Of a stretch of 64,000 bases of DNA, positions 40,049-50,697 are shown in pieces; position 1 is the first letter of the stretch; each line of letters starts with the position of its first letter. A program made the translations under genes and the position numbers. Under the pieces are notes generated by a model that had not been told where the DNA came from, made no database searches, and saw only the letters and a list, made by a program, of their open reading frames with translations. Source of the stretch: Streptomyces atratus (lineage in GTDB: Bacteria > Actinomycetota > Actinomycetes > Streptomycetales > Streptomycetaceae); NCBI RefSeq assembly GCF_900119365.1, contig NZ_FPJO01000009.1:186001-250000 (forward strand), written 5' to 3'.

Positions 40049-41095
40049 ATGAGAGTCGGTACGGCCCGTTCGGCCGCGGTCCAGTGGGTCACCGAGCATG
40101 CCCGGCCCGATCCCGGTTTCCGCGGTGCCTATTTCAGCGGCTCCACGGTGGGCCTGCCGGACGACGCCGAGCTGTCCCCGTTCTCGGACGTGGACGTGGT
40201 GGTCGTCACCGCCGCACCGGGCCCGCCGGCCGGGCCCGGCAAGTTCCGCTTCCGGGGTGCGCTGCTGGAGGTCAGCCATCTGTCGTGGGACGAACTCGCC
40301 TCGGCGGACGGGGTGCTCTCCTCGTACCATCTGGCGGGGAGCTTCCGCCGCGACACGGTCATCGACGACCCGACGGGCAGGCTGCGCGAACTGCGGGCGG
40401 ATGTGTCGCGCCGGTTCGCCGAGCGGTGCTGGGTGCGCCGCAGATGCCTGGACGCCGAGCGCCGGATCGAGACCCGCCTCGCCGCCTTCGACGCCTCGGC
40501 GCCGTTCCACGAACAGGTGGTGTCCTGGCTGTTCCCGACCGGGGTGACCACCCACGTCCTGCTGGTCGCCGCCCTGCGCAACCCCACGGTCCGGCTCCGG
40601 TATCCGGCGGCGCGCGAAGTCCTCGACGCGTACGGGCAGGCGCAGCTGTACCCGGAGCTGCTGGAACTGCTCGGGTGCGCACGGCTGTCCGCACCCAGGG
40701 CGGGGCACCACCTGGACGAGCTGGCCCGCACCTTCGACGCCGCCGCCGAGGTCTCCCGTACACCGTTCTTCTTCAGCGGCGACATCACCGCCGGGGCACG
40801 GCCGGTCGCCATCGACGGCAGCCGGCACCTCATCGAGCGGGGCGACCACCGCGAAGCGGTGTTCTGGATCATCGCGACCTTCGCGCGATGCCACACCGTG
40901 CTGGCCGCGGACGCCCCCGAACTGCACCGCGCACGGCTCCCGGCCTTCCGGGAGGCCGTCGCCGATCTCGGCATCACGTCCACCGAGGACCTTCTGCGCC
41001 GGGGCGAGGAGGTCATCGCCTTCCTCCCCGAACTCCGGCGGACCGCCGGACGGATCCTGGCGGCCAACACCGGCATCACCGGCACCACCGGATGA
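40049..41095 (+). CDS. Nucleotidyltransferase-domain protein
   Basis: A 348-residue protein whose N-terminus has the polymerase-beta-type nucleotidyltransferase pattern GAYFSGSTVGLPDDAELSPF then SDVDVVVV (GS motif and DxD). The rest is helical (LRYPAAREVLDAYGQAQLYP, GLL-type C-terminus). It may transfer a nucleotide onto a small molecule, as aminoglycoside adenylyltransferases do, but the target cannot be read. GAAAGAGG stands 6-7 bases before the ATG. Confidence 0.82.
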   Translation: MRVGTARSAAVQWVTEHARPDPGFRGAYFSGSTVGLPDDAELSPFSDVDVVVVTAAPGPPAGPGKFRFRGALLEVSHLSWDELASADGVLSSYHLAGSFRRDTVIDDPTGRLRELRADVSRRFAERCWVRRRCLDAERRIETRLAAFDASAPFHEQVVSWLFPTGVTTHVLLVAALRNPTVRLRYPAAREVLDAYGQAQLYPELLELLGCARLSAPRAGHHLDELARTFDAAAEVSRTPFFFSGDITAGARPVAIDGSRHLIERGDHREAVFWIIATFARCHTVLAADAPELHRARLPAFREAVADLGITSTEDLLRRGEEVIAFLPELRRTAGRILAANTGITGTTG

Positions 41096-41190
41096 CGCGG
41101 GCGGCGGACACCGGCGATGTCACACCCCACACCGTTTCCCTCCCGGCCGCCGCGATGCCGAACTCCCCCTCCACCCACGCCAGTCGCCCT

Positions 41191-41329
41191 GATACCTTGA
41201 CCGGCATGTTCCTCTCCCTTGCGTAGGACCCCGCACTGACCGCACCCCGCTTCCGCCGGGTGCGGCACTTCGGTGTCCCCGCATGCCCGCAGCGCCCTCT
41301 GCCGCGCTGCCCTCACGAGGAACGTATCG
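41191..41329 (+). promoter_or_regulatory. Leaderless uORF plus hairpins: candidate ribosome-mediated attenuator
   Basis: A -10-like GATACC (41191-41196) stands nine bases ahead of a mini-ORF at 41206-41226, ATG TTC CTC TCC CTT GCG TAG, coding MFLSLA. It would thus be read from the very 5' end of the RNA. CCGCACCC/GGGTGCGG follows, then GCAGCGC/GCGCTGC, and finally a GAGGAAC ribosome-binding site for the exporter. Uncoupling of the uORF by a ribosome-targeting drug could switch the hairpins. The layout is known for some drug-resistance genes; here it is inferred. Confidence 0.55.
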
Positions 41330-42610
41330 ATGCTTTCGCCATCACCCGTGCCTTCGCGCACGCCTTCGTACGCCACCGTCCTGCGTACCCGTCACGCCGC
41401 CCGCACCTTCGGCGCCGCCCTGCTGGGGCGGCTCTCGTACGGGATGGTCTCGCTCTCGCTGATGCTGGCGGTGAACGCGAGCACCGGCTCGTACTCCGTC
41501 GCCGGTGCCGTCATGGCGCTCTTCGGGGCGACCAGTGTCTTCCTCTCCCCCGCCCGTGCCGCAATGATCGACCGGTACGGGCCGCGCCGGGTCCTGCCGC
41601 CGATGGCCGGGGCCTACGCGGTACTGCTCGCCGCCCTCGCGCACGCCACCTGGCGGCCGGGGGCCTCGGCTTTCCTGCTGGGGGCGTTGGTCGCCGCGGC
41701 GGGGGCCTGTTCACCACCGCTGGGGCCGGTGATGCGGACCCTGTGGAGCGGTCTCGTCGCCGACCGGGAACTGCTGCGGCGCGCCTACAGCCTGGACGGT
41801 GTCGCCGAGGAACTCCTCTTCGTCAGCGGTCCGTTGCTGGTGGGGGTGGTGGTGAAGTTCGCCTCGCCCGCGGCCGGGATCGCGGTCAGCGCCGCGCTGA
41901 TCCTCGCGGGCACATTGGCGCTGGTGTCGTCACCGGCGGTACGCGGTGCGGGCGTGGCGCCGTCGGAAGACAAGGCCACCGGACCGGATGACCCGCCGGT
42001 CGGGCGGCGGCTGCTCCGCGTCATCGGGCTGCGGCACGCGGTGCTGGTGACGGCGGCCGTGGGGTTGTGCCTGGGGGGCCTGGACCTGCTGGTGGTGGCA
42101 TTCACCGAGCAGCGCCACCAGGGCGCGGGGGCTGTGTCGTGGGTGCTCGCCGCGCTCTCGGCCGGAAGCGCGGTCGGGGGGCTCGCCTACGGCGCCGTCT
42201 CCTGGCGGGCGTCGAACCGGGCGCGGCTCCCGCTGCTGGCCGCCGGACTGGGCGCCGCCGTGGTCGGGGCCGGGCTGTCGCCCAGTGTGTACGTGCTGGC
42301 CGCGCTCGCCGCGGTGGCCGGGCTGTTCGTCGCGCCGGCGCTGACCACCGCGTACCTCATCGCGGACGAGTCCGTGGGCGCGGGCAGCCGCACACAGGCG
42401 GGTGCCTGGGTGAACACCGCGGTCAACGCCGGGGCGTCGGTGGGCGCCGCGGCGGTGGGTCTGCTGGTGGACCGGCTCCCGCCGGCCGTCTGCTTCGCGG
42501 TCGCGGCGGTGCCCGCGCTGTTGTGTGCGGCCGTGGTGGCTCGCGGCGCGGTGGTGCGCGGTCCGGTGGATCGCGGCGAAACAGCTCGCGGCGCGGTCAG
42601 CCGTTCGTGA
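41330..42610 (+). CDS. MFS-type efflux transporter
   Basis: A 426-residue membrane protein with 11-12 segments: LLGRLSYGMVSLSLMLAVNA at TM1, loop motif MIDRYGPRRVLPPMAG, and LLRRAYSLDGVAEELLFVSG near TM5. The body has no sugar-porter motif and looks like a drug or small-molecule exporter of the MFS. GAGGAA lies seven bases before the ATG. The attenuator-like leader suggests induction by translation-inhibiting antibiotics. Its 3' end overlaps the relic of a serine protease on the other strand. Confidence 0.85.
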   Translation: MLSPSPVPSRTPSYATVLRTRHAARTFGAALLGRLSYGMVSLSLMLAVNASTGSYSVAGAVMALFGATSVFLSPARAAMIDRYGPRRVLPPMAGAYAVLLAALAHATWRPGASAFLLGALVAAAGACSPPLGPVMRTLWSGLVADRELLRRAYSLDGVAEELLFVSGPLLVGVVVKFASPAAGIAVSAALILAGTLALVSSPAVRGAGVAPSEDKATGPDDPPVGRRLLRVIGLRHAVLVTAAVGLCLGGLDLLVVAFTEQRHQGAGAVSWVLAALSAGSAVGGLAYGAVSWRASNRARLPLLAAGLGAAVVGAGLSPSVYVLAALAAVAGLFVAPALTTAYLIADESVGAGSRTQAGAWVNTAVNAGASVGAAAVGLLVDRLPPAVCFAVAAVPALLCAAVVARGAVVRGPVDRGETARGAVSRS

Positions 42611-43063
42611 CCGGGAGGCCTGGCGTTCCGGGGCCGCCCGGTGCGCGCCGGTCCTCCCGGACGGCGGCCAGGTCCGCCTCGATCGCCGGTGCCAACGTGT
42701 CCAGCAGCCGTACCTGCGCCCCCGGCCCCGCCAGTGCCATGCGGTACGGGTGGGGCCGGCCGCCGGGATCGGCGCCGAGCGCCGTGACGGTCGCGCCGTC
42801 GGGGCGGTCCACGGTGACGGTGTCCTGCTTGCCGGCACCGTCGGTGTAGTGCACGACATCGCCCGTGAGCAGGCTGATGTCGTACTCCTCGACGGGTGCG
42901 GCGGCCTGGTGGGCCCGGGCCGGGCCGGGGCGGCGGAGGCGGAGCCCGCCGCGGGAAGCAGTGCGCCGCTCACCAGGGCGACCGAGGTCGCTATGAGCAG
43001 AGCCCTGCGTCCCGCGCGAGCGGGTCTCGCCCGGCCGGAGGCGGAGGAGGCAGTGAATGTCAT
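42597..43063 (-). pseudogene. Subtilisin-type (S8) peptidase relic, signal and propeptide only
   Basis: A signal peptide in one frame (ARAGRRALLIATSVALVSGA, LLPAAGSASAAPARPGP) is followed, after a frameshift near 42920 in a GGCCCG-rich run, by EEYDISLLTGDVVHYTDGAG and KQDTVTVDRPDGA, the N-terminal part of secreted S8 proteases. Similarity ends there; the catalytic D-H-S domain is absent. The remaining tail (RMALAGPGAQVRLLDTLAPA and following) is unrelated and of unknown origin, perhaps from a regulator. It ends inside the MFS gene. Confidence 0.6.
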
Positions 43064-43168
43064 GCAGCTGATCTACCGGCAAGACCGTGGCTACGGCCGA
43101 GTTCGCACCTGGCGTGAAGCCGCCGTGGCGGCATTCCGCCCTCAGCGGTCACGGCACGGGGGGCCGGC

Positions 43169-44320
43169 TCAGGCCACGGATGTGATCACTGCTGTCGGCG
43201 GCTCGCCCGCCTCGTGATGGATCGGGGTGTGCGCGCCCTTGAGCGGTACGCCGCTGCCGCCGCGCCGGTCCGCGACGATTTCGGCGGCGATCGACAGCGC
43301 GGTCTCCTCGGGGGTACGTGCTCCGAGATCGAGGCCGATCGGAGAGTGCAGCCTGGCCAGTTCCAGCTCCGTGACGCCGGCCTCGCGCAGCCGGTCGTTG
43401 CGCTCCAGATGGGTGCGGCGCGATCCCATCGCCCCGACGTACGCGACCGGCATCCTCAACGCCACCTCCAGCAGCGGGACATCGAACTTGGCGTCGTGGG
43501 TGAGGACGCACAGGACGGTGCGCGCGTCGACCTCGGTCGCCGCGAGGTAGCGGGGCGGCCAGTCGACGACCAGCTCGTCGGCCTCGGGGAAGCGGGCCTT
43601 CGTGGTGAAGACCGGGCGGGCGTCGCACAAGGTCACGCGGTACCCGAGGAACTTGCCCGCGCGGACCAGTGCCGAGGCGAAGTCGATGGCCCCGAAGACG
43701 ATCATCCGGGGCGGTGGGACGCTCGATTCGACGAGCAGGGTGAGGGGTTGTCCGCAGCGCGATCCCTCGGCGCCGATGACGACAGGGCCGGTGCGGCCCG
43801 CGTCCAGCATGGCGCGGGCATCGGCGGCCGCGGTGCGGTCCAGCTCCGGGTGTCCGCCGAGCCCGCCCTCGTACGAGCCGTCGGGGTGGACGAGCAGGGG
43901 GCGCCCGAGGAGTTCCGCCGGCCCGTCGGTGATCCTGGCGAGGGCTGCCGCCGCCCCCCGTGCGGCGGCGGCGAACGCGGCGGCGAACACCGCCCGTGCG
44001 GGGTCGTCCGCACGGACCGGTGTCACCAGGATGTCGATGACGCCGCCGCAGGTCAGCCCGACCGCGAAGGCGTCCTCGTCGCTGTAGCCGAACCGTTCGC
44101 GCACCGCGGTGCCGTCGTCCAGTGCCTGCCCGCACAGTTCGTACACCGCGCCCTCCACACACCCGCCGGAGACCGACCCGATCGCCGTGCCGTCGCGGTC
44201 GACGGCGAGCGCGGCTCCGGGCTGCCGGGGCGCGCTGCCGCCGACGGCCACGACGGTGGCCACGGCGAAGTCGCGTCCCTGCTCGACCCACCGGTTGAGC
44301 TCCTCGGCGATGTCCAGCAT
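43169..44320 (-). CDS. XdhC/CoxF-family maturation factor of molybdenum hydroxylases
   Basis: A 383-residue protein with the N-terminal XdhC motif ATVVAVGGSAPRQPGAALAV, GSVSGGCVEGAVYE, a central LTCGGVIDILV and a C-terminal Rossmann domain (MIVFGAIDFASALVRAGKFL, VAYVGAMGSRRTHLERNDRL). Such proteins bind the molybdenum cofactor, help sulfurate it and insert it into xanthine dehydrogenase. The xanthine dehydrogenase operon is upstream on the same strand, with only a permease relic between. AAGGAG sets the ATG. Confidence 0.92.
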   Translation of the reverse strand: MLDIAEELNRWVEQGRDFAVATVVAVGGSAPRQPGAALAVDRDGTAIGSVSGGCVEGAVYELCGQALDDGTAVRERFGYSDEDAFAVGLTCGGVIDILVTPVRADDPARAVFAAAFAAAARGAAAALARITDGPAELLGRPLLVHPDGSYEGGLGGHPELDRTAAADARAMLDAGRTGPVVIGAEGSRCGQPLTLLVESSVPPPRMIVFGAIDFASALVRAGKFLGYRVTLCDARPVFTTKARFPEADELVVDWPPRYLAATEVDARTVLCVLTHDAKFDVPLLEVALRMPVAYVGAMGSRRTHLERNDRLREAGVTELELARLHSPIGLDLGARTPEETALSIAAEIVADRRGGSGVPLKGAHTPIHHEAGEPPTAVITSVA

Positions 44321-44372
44321 GGCGTTTCTCCTTCTACGGGTGTGCGGAGGGGCGGCGGCATCGGCTCCGGTC

Positions 44373-44535
44373 CTACTCGGCGCCGATCCAGCTCTCGATC
44401 GGGCTGAGCGCGAAGTACACGACGAACACGCCGGTCAGCGCCCACATGAAGACGCCCACTTCACGGAACCTGCCCTGCGCCGCCTTGATCGCGGCGAAGG
44501 AGATCGCTCCGGCGCCGACCCCGGCGGTGACGCGT
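44373..44535 (-). pseudogene. AzgA-type purine permease relic, C-terminal end only
   Basis: The frame reads RVTAGVGAGAISFAAIKAAQ, GRFREVGVFMWALTGVFVVY and FALSPIESWIGAE-stop, i.e. the last membrane segments and tail of an AzgA-like hypoxanthine/guanine permease. No start and no body precede it. It lies between the xanthine dehydrogenase subunit and the maturation factor, where such a permease gene is a natural operon member. Confidence 0.7.
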
Positions 44536-44574
44536 GACGTGGTACATGTGCGGCGTCACCCGCACTGCTGTCGT

Positions 44575-44602
44575 TGCGGTACTGCGTAACTGCGGTACTG
44601 CG
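44575..44602. repeat. Direct repeat, 12-base unit
   Basis: TGCGGTACTGCG occurs at 44575-44586 and 44591-44602, sixteen bases apart, in the space between the permease relic and the xanthine dehydrogenase stop. Confidence 0.6.
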
Positions 44603-44605
44603 GTT

Positions 44606-44664
44606 CTCCGGGCGGTGCGGGCGGCGGAAGCGCGACGTTCCTGGGAGGCACGCACCGCCCGGAG
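44606..44664 (-). terminator. 14-bp hairpin after the xanthine dehydrogenase operon
   Basis: CTCCGGGCGGTGCG (44606-44619) pairs perfectly with CGCACCGCCCGGAG (44651-44664) across a 31-base loop, 20 bases past the stop codon of the large subunit gene. Confidence 0.55.
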
Positions 44665-44684
44665 AGATCGGATGGAGCCGCGGC

Positions 44685-47069
<2,385 letters not shown>

Positions 47070-47071
47070 CG

Positions 47072-47665
47072 TCAGACCGTTTCTTCCGCGCGGGCGGCCG
47101 CGAGGCGGACCGCGTCGAGGATCTTCTCGTAGCCGGTGCAGCGGCAGAGGTTGCCGGAGAGCGCCTCGCGGATGTCCGCGTCGGACGGTTCCGGGTTGCG
47201 CTCCAGCAGTTCGTCGGCGGCGACCAGCAGGCCGGGGGTGCAGAAGCCGCACTGGACGGCTCCGGCGTCGATGAACGCCTGCTGGATCGGGGAGAGTTCA
47301 CCGGTTTCCCGGCTCTCCTCGCCGCTCGGCCCGGCCTCCCACCGCCGGGCCTTGTCGAGCGCCGTGCCGCACGCGCCGGAGGCGCAGCCGCTGCCCGGGT
47401 GCTGCTCGGCGCGGTGGGTGGCGAAGTCCGCGAGGCCCTCCACCGTGACGACCTCGCGCCCCTCCACCTGGCCGGCCGCGACGAGGCAGGAGCAGACCGG
47501 CACACCGTCCAGGCGGACCGTGCAGGAGCCGCACTCGCCCTGCTCGCAGGCGTTCTTCGAGCCGGGCAGGCCCATCCGCTCGCGCAGCACGTAGAGGAGG
47601 GACTCGCCCTCCCAGACGTCGTCCGCCTCGTGCCTGCGTCCGTTGACCGTGAAATTGACGCGCAT
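47072..47665 (-). CDS. Xanthine dehydrogenase, two-[2Fe-2S] subunit
   Basis: A 197-residue subunit. The first plant-type cluster has ACEQGECGSCTV with a distal cysteine in VCSCLV; the second, helical cluster has VQCGFCTPG and NLCRCTGY. Between them is an inserted stretch (HPGSGCASGACGTALDKARR) with two extra cysteines that many homologues of about 160 residues lack. It passes electrons from the molybdenum centre to FAD. Its end is two bases from the large-subunit start; its own start is two bases after the FAD subunit stop. Confidence 0.93.
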   Translation of the reverse strand: MRVNFTVNGRRHEADDVWEGESLLYVLRERMGLPGSKNACEQGECGSCTVRLDGVPVCSCLVAAGQVEGREVVTVEGLADFATHRAEQHPGSGCASGACGTALDKARRWEAGPSGEESRETGELSPIQQAFIDAGAVQCGFCTPGLLVAADELLERNPEPSDADIREALSGNLCRCTGYEKILDAVRLAAARAEETV

Positions 47666-47667
47666 GA

Positions 47668-48558
47668 TCAGGCAGCTCCTTCGGTGCTGCGGCCGTTGCC
47701 GCGGTACGACTCCCAGGTCCAGCCGAGGGTGCGGCGGGCCATGATCCCGACCGCGTGCCGGCGATAGCTCGCGGTGCCGCGCACGTCGTCGATCGGGTTG
47801 CAGGCACCGGCGGCGAGCGCGGCGAACTGCTTGGCGATGGACGGGGTGATGATCGTGCGGCTGTCCCAGAAGCCGCCCTCCTCGAGCGCGGCGTTCAGGA
47901 ATTCCTCGGCCTCCTTCGCCCGTACGGGCGTGGGGGCGGCCGAGCCGATGCCGGTGCGCACCGTGCGGGTCTCGGGGTGCAGGGCCAGGCCGAAGGCGCA
48001 GACCGCGATGACCATCGCGTTGCGGGTGCCGACCTTGGAGTACTGCTGGGGCCCGTCGGCCTTCCTGATGTGCACGGCCCGGATCAGCTCGTCCGGTTCG
48101 AGGGCGTTGCGCTTGACGCCGGTGTAGAAGGCGTCGATCGGGATCATCCTGGTTCCGCGTACGGATTCGGCCTCGACCTCGGCGCCCGCGGCGAGCAGGG
48201 CCGGGTGGGCGTCGCCGGCGGGCGAGGCGGTGCCCAGGTTGCCGCCGACGCCGCCGCGGTTGCGGATCTGGGGCGAGGCGACGGTGTGCGAGGCGAGCGC
48301 CAGTCCGGGCAGCTCGGCCCGCAGGTGCTCCATGATGTGGCTGTACGGGACGGAGGCGCCGAGCCGTACGTTCTCCTGGCCCACCTCCCACTCGGTCAGC
48401 TCTCCGATGCGGTTCAGGTCCAGGAGGTACTCGGGCCGCCGGTGGTCGAAGTTGATCTCGACCATCACATCGGTGCCACCCGCGATGGGCACAGCCGTCG
48501 GGTGCTCGGCCTTGGCGGCGAGCGCCTCCTCCCAGCTGGCGGGGCGAAGGAAGTCCAT
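47668..48558 (-). CDS. Xanthine dehydrogenase, FAD-binding subunit
   Basis: A 296-residue subunit of the CoxM / FAD_binding_5 type: PTAVPIAGGTDVMVEINFDH, ASPQIRNRGGVGGNLGTASP with the TxxNxxxxSP-like flavin loop and AGDAHPALLAAGAEVE. It accepts electrons from the iron-sulfur subunit and passes them to NAD. First gene of the operon; AAGAGAG lies upstream of its ATG. The divergent PucR regulator is 261 bases away, which suggests regulation by purine availability. Confidence 0.92.
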   Translation of the reverse strand: MDFLRPASWEEALAAKAEHPTAVPIAGGTDVMVEINFDHRRPEYLLDLNRIGELTEWEVGQENVRLGASVPYSHIMEHLRAELPGLALASHTVASPQIRNRGGVGGNLGTASPAGDAHPALLAAGAEVEAESVRGTRMIPIDAFYTGVKRNALEPDELIRAVHIRKADGPQQYSKVGTRNAMVIAVCAFGLALHPETRTVRTGIGSAAPTPVRAKEAEEFLNAALEEGGFWDSRTIITPSIAKQFAALAAGACNPIDDVRGTASYRRHAVGIMARRTLGWTWESYRGNGRSTEGAA

Positions 48559-48735
48559 GAGTGGCTCTCTTCTTCTCATTCGGGTCGTTCACTGGGGGGC
48601 GGTGTGCGGCCGGCCCTCGACTGGTCGTTCATGTGTTGTTGACGCGGTGTGGGGCCAAGTACACAAGCCGTGCTCCACCCGGTGCAGTCACCGAAACCAT
48701 GAAGGAGTTGGCTGGTCGATCTCCTCGTCTTGTAG

Positions 48736-48747
48736 ATTCGAACGAAT
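48736..48747. promoter_or_regulatory. Inverted repeat between xanthine dehydrogenase operon and pucR-like gene
   Basis: ATTCGAACGAAT has 5-base arms around AA. It lies in the 261-base space between the divergent xanthine dehydrogenase operon and the PucR regulator and is a candidate site for that regulator. Weak by itself. Confidence 0.4.
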
Positions 48748-48819
48748 GGCGGGGATCAGTGACCTCACCGCAATACCCAGTTTTCACCCGCACCAACGAA
48801 AGAGATCGGCGGCGACGAG

Positions 48820-50550
48820 ATGCGGCTGCGCGCACTGCTGGAGACCGACGCGCTGGGCCTGCGGCTGCTCGGCGGCGAGGACGAGCTGGACCGCTCGGTC
48901 CGTGGCGTGATGACCACCGACCTGCGGGATCCCAGCCGCTACCTGTCGGGGGGCGAGCTGGTCCTGACGGGTCTGGCCTGGCGCCGGGACGCGGCGGACT
49001 CGGAGCCGTTCGTACGGATCCTGGCGGGTGCCGGCGTCGCCGGGCTCGCGGCGGGCGAGGCGGAGCTCGGGGACATCCCCGGCGATCTGGTGGAAGCCTG
49101 TGCGCACCACCGGCTGCCGCTCTTCGCCGTCCATGAGACCGTCGCGTTCGCAACGATCACCGAGCATGTGGTGCGCCAGGTGTCCGGTGAGCGGGCGGGC
49201 GATCTGGCCGCGGTCGTGGACCGGCACCGCAGGCTGATGACCTCGGGCCCGGCGGGCGGCGGTCCGGAAGTGGTCCTGGATCTGCTCGGATCCGACCTGG
49301 ACCTGCACGCCTGGGTACTCTCCCCCACCGGCCGGCAGATCGCGGGCGCCGGTGAAACGTCACTGCCCGGACCGGTCGGCGCCGCGCTGGCCGGCCACCA
49401 TCTGGCCGCCACCCGCACCGGCCACCGGGCCCCGCACCGGGCCACGGTCGAAGGAACCACGTATTCGCTCTTCCCGATCCGGAACACCGGCCGCGGCGCC
49501 CTCCCGGCCTCCCGCGATGTCCGCGAGTCGGTGCTCTCCGACTGGCTGCTCGCGGTCGAGGCGGACGCGAGCGACTGGCTGCCGGCCCGGCTGGACCTGC
49601 TCCAGGGCGTCACCCAGCTGATCGCCGTCGAACGGGACCGGCGCGACGCGGCCCGTACGGTACGCCGCAGGCTCGCCCAGGAAGTCCTGGAACTGCTCCA
49701 GACGGGTGCCCCGCCGGCCGAGATCGCCGCCAGGCTGCGGGTCGCGGCCCCGGTGCTGCTGCCGGGCCTCGGCACGGCGCCGCACTGGCAGGTCGTGGTG
49801 GCGCGGGTCGAGTGGGGCTGCGCGGAGGGCCAGTCCGCCGTCTCCGCCGTCCCGGGCGGCCCGGTCGCCCAGGCGCTGCTGGAGGAGATCCTGGTCGACC
49901 CCGCGGTCACCGGCCCCGACACGGCGGACCGGATCGCGGTCGCCCATACGGGCGAGGAGGCCGTGGCCCTCGTACCGCTGCCCGCCGTCACCGCGCCCGC
50001 GCCGGACCGGGGCGCCGGTGCGGACGACGCGCACACCGACGCGCACGACGGGCCCGCGCTCCATGCCGATGTGCTGCTCGCCGCCGTCCGCGAACCGCTC
50101 TCCGCGGGCCTCGCCGACGACGGCCGGCTGACACTCGGTGTCAGCGCGGCCGTCCATTCGCCCGAGGGACTGCGCGGCGCCCTGGAGGAGGCCCGGCATG
50201 CCCGCCGGGTGGCGGCGGCCCGCCCGGGCCGGGTCTGCGCGGCCGGGCACCACGAGCTGGCCTCGCACGTGCTGCTGCTGCCGTTCGTACCGGACGACGT
50301 GCGCCGCGCGTTCACCGCACGCCTGCTCGACCCGCTCTGCGACTACGACCGGCGCCACCGCGCGGAGCTGATCCCGACCCTGGAGGCGTTCCTGGAGTGC
50401 GACGGCTCCTGGACCCGCTGTGCGGCCCGGCTCCACCTGCACGTCAACACGCTGCGCTACCGGGTCGGGCGAATCGAGCAGTTGACGGGACGTGACCTTT
50501 CACGCCTGGAGGACAAGCTCGATTTCTTCCTCGCCCTGCGTATGAGCTGA
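48820..50550 (+). CDS. PucR-family transcriptional regulator
   Basis: A 576-residue regulator with an N-terminal PucR-type sensing domain (MRLRALLETDALGLRLLGGE, VRGVMTTDLRDPSRYLSGGE), a central GGDEF-like part and a C-terminal helix-turn-helix (WTRCAARLHLHVNTLRYRVG then RIEQLTGRDLS). In Bacillus, PucR activates purine-degradation genes in response to allantoin-type signals. Placed divergently from the xanthine dehydrogenase operon, it is likely its regulator. Start ATG with GACGAG just ahead. Confidence 0.9.
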   Translation: MRLRALLETDALGLRLLGGEDELDRSVRGVMTTDLRDPSRYLSGGELVLTGLAWRRDAADSEPFVRILAGAGVAGLAAGEAELGDIPGDLVEACAHHRLPLFAVHETVAFATITEHVVRQVSGERAGDLAAVVDRHRRLMTSGPAGGGPEVVLDLLGSDLDLHAWVLSPTGRQIAGAGETSLPGPVGAALAGHHLAATRTGHRAPHRATVEGTTYSLFPIRNTGRGALPASRDVRESVLSDWLLAVEADASDWLPARLDLLQGVTQLIAVERDRRDAARTVRRRLAQEVLELLQTGAPPAEIAARLRVAAPVLLPGLGTAPHWQVVVARVEWGCAEGQSAVSAVPGGPVAQALLEEILVDPAVTGPDTADRIAVAHTGEEAVALVPLPAVTAPAPDRGAGADDAHTDAHDGPALHADVLLAAVREPLSAGLADDGRLTLGVSAAVHSPEGLRGALEEARHARRVAAARPGRVCAAGHHELASHVLLLPFVPDDVRRAFTARLLDPLCDYDRRHRAELIPTLEAFLECDGSWTRCAARLHLHVNTLRYRVGRIEQLTGRDLSRLEDKLDFFLALRMS

Positions 50551-50697
50551 TTTCCCGGCCCTGCCACGGCTGTTGGCGGCTCCGGCGGTTTGTGAAATCT
50601 TTCACCTGAGATGGAACGACCCCTTGGCCCGGCGTGCCGATCCGTGCTGAGATGCCGCCAGACCCAACAGCTCAATGGCGCGCTCGGGGAGGGCAAT

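Noticed and set aside
41206..41226. The MFLSLA frame as the real start of the MFS exporter.
   Set aside because: It ends at TAG after six residues and a separate ATG with a good ribosome-binding site starts the exporter.
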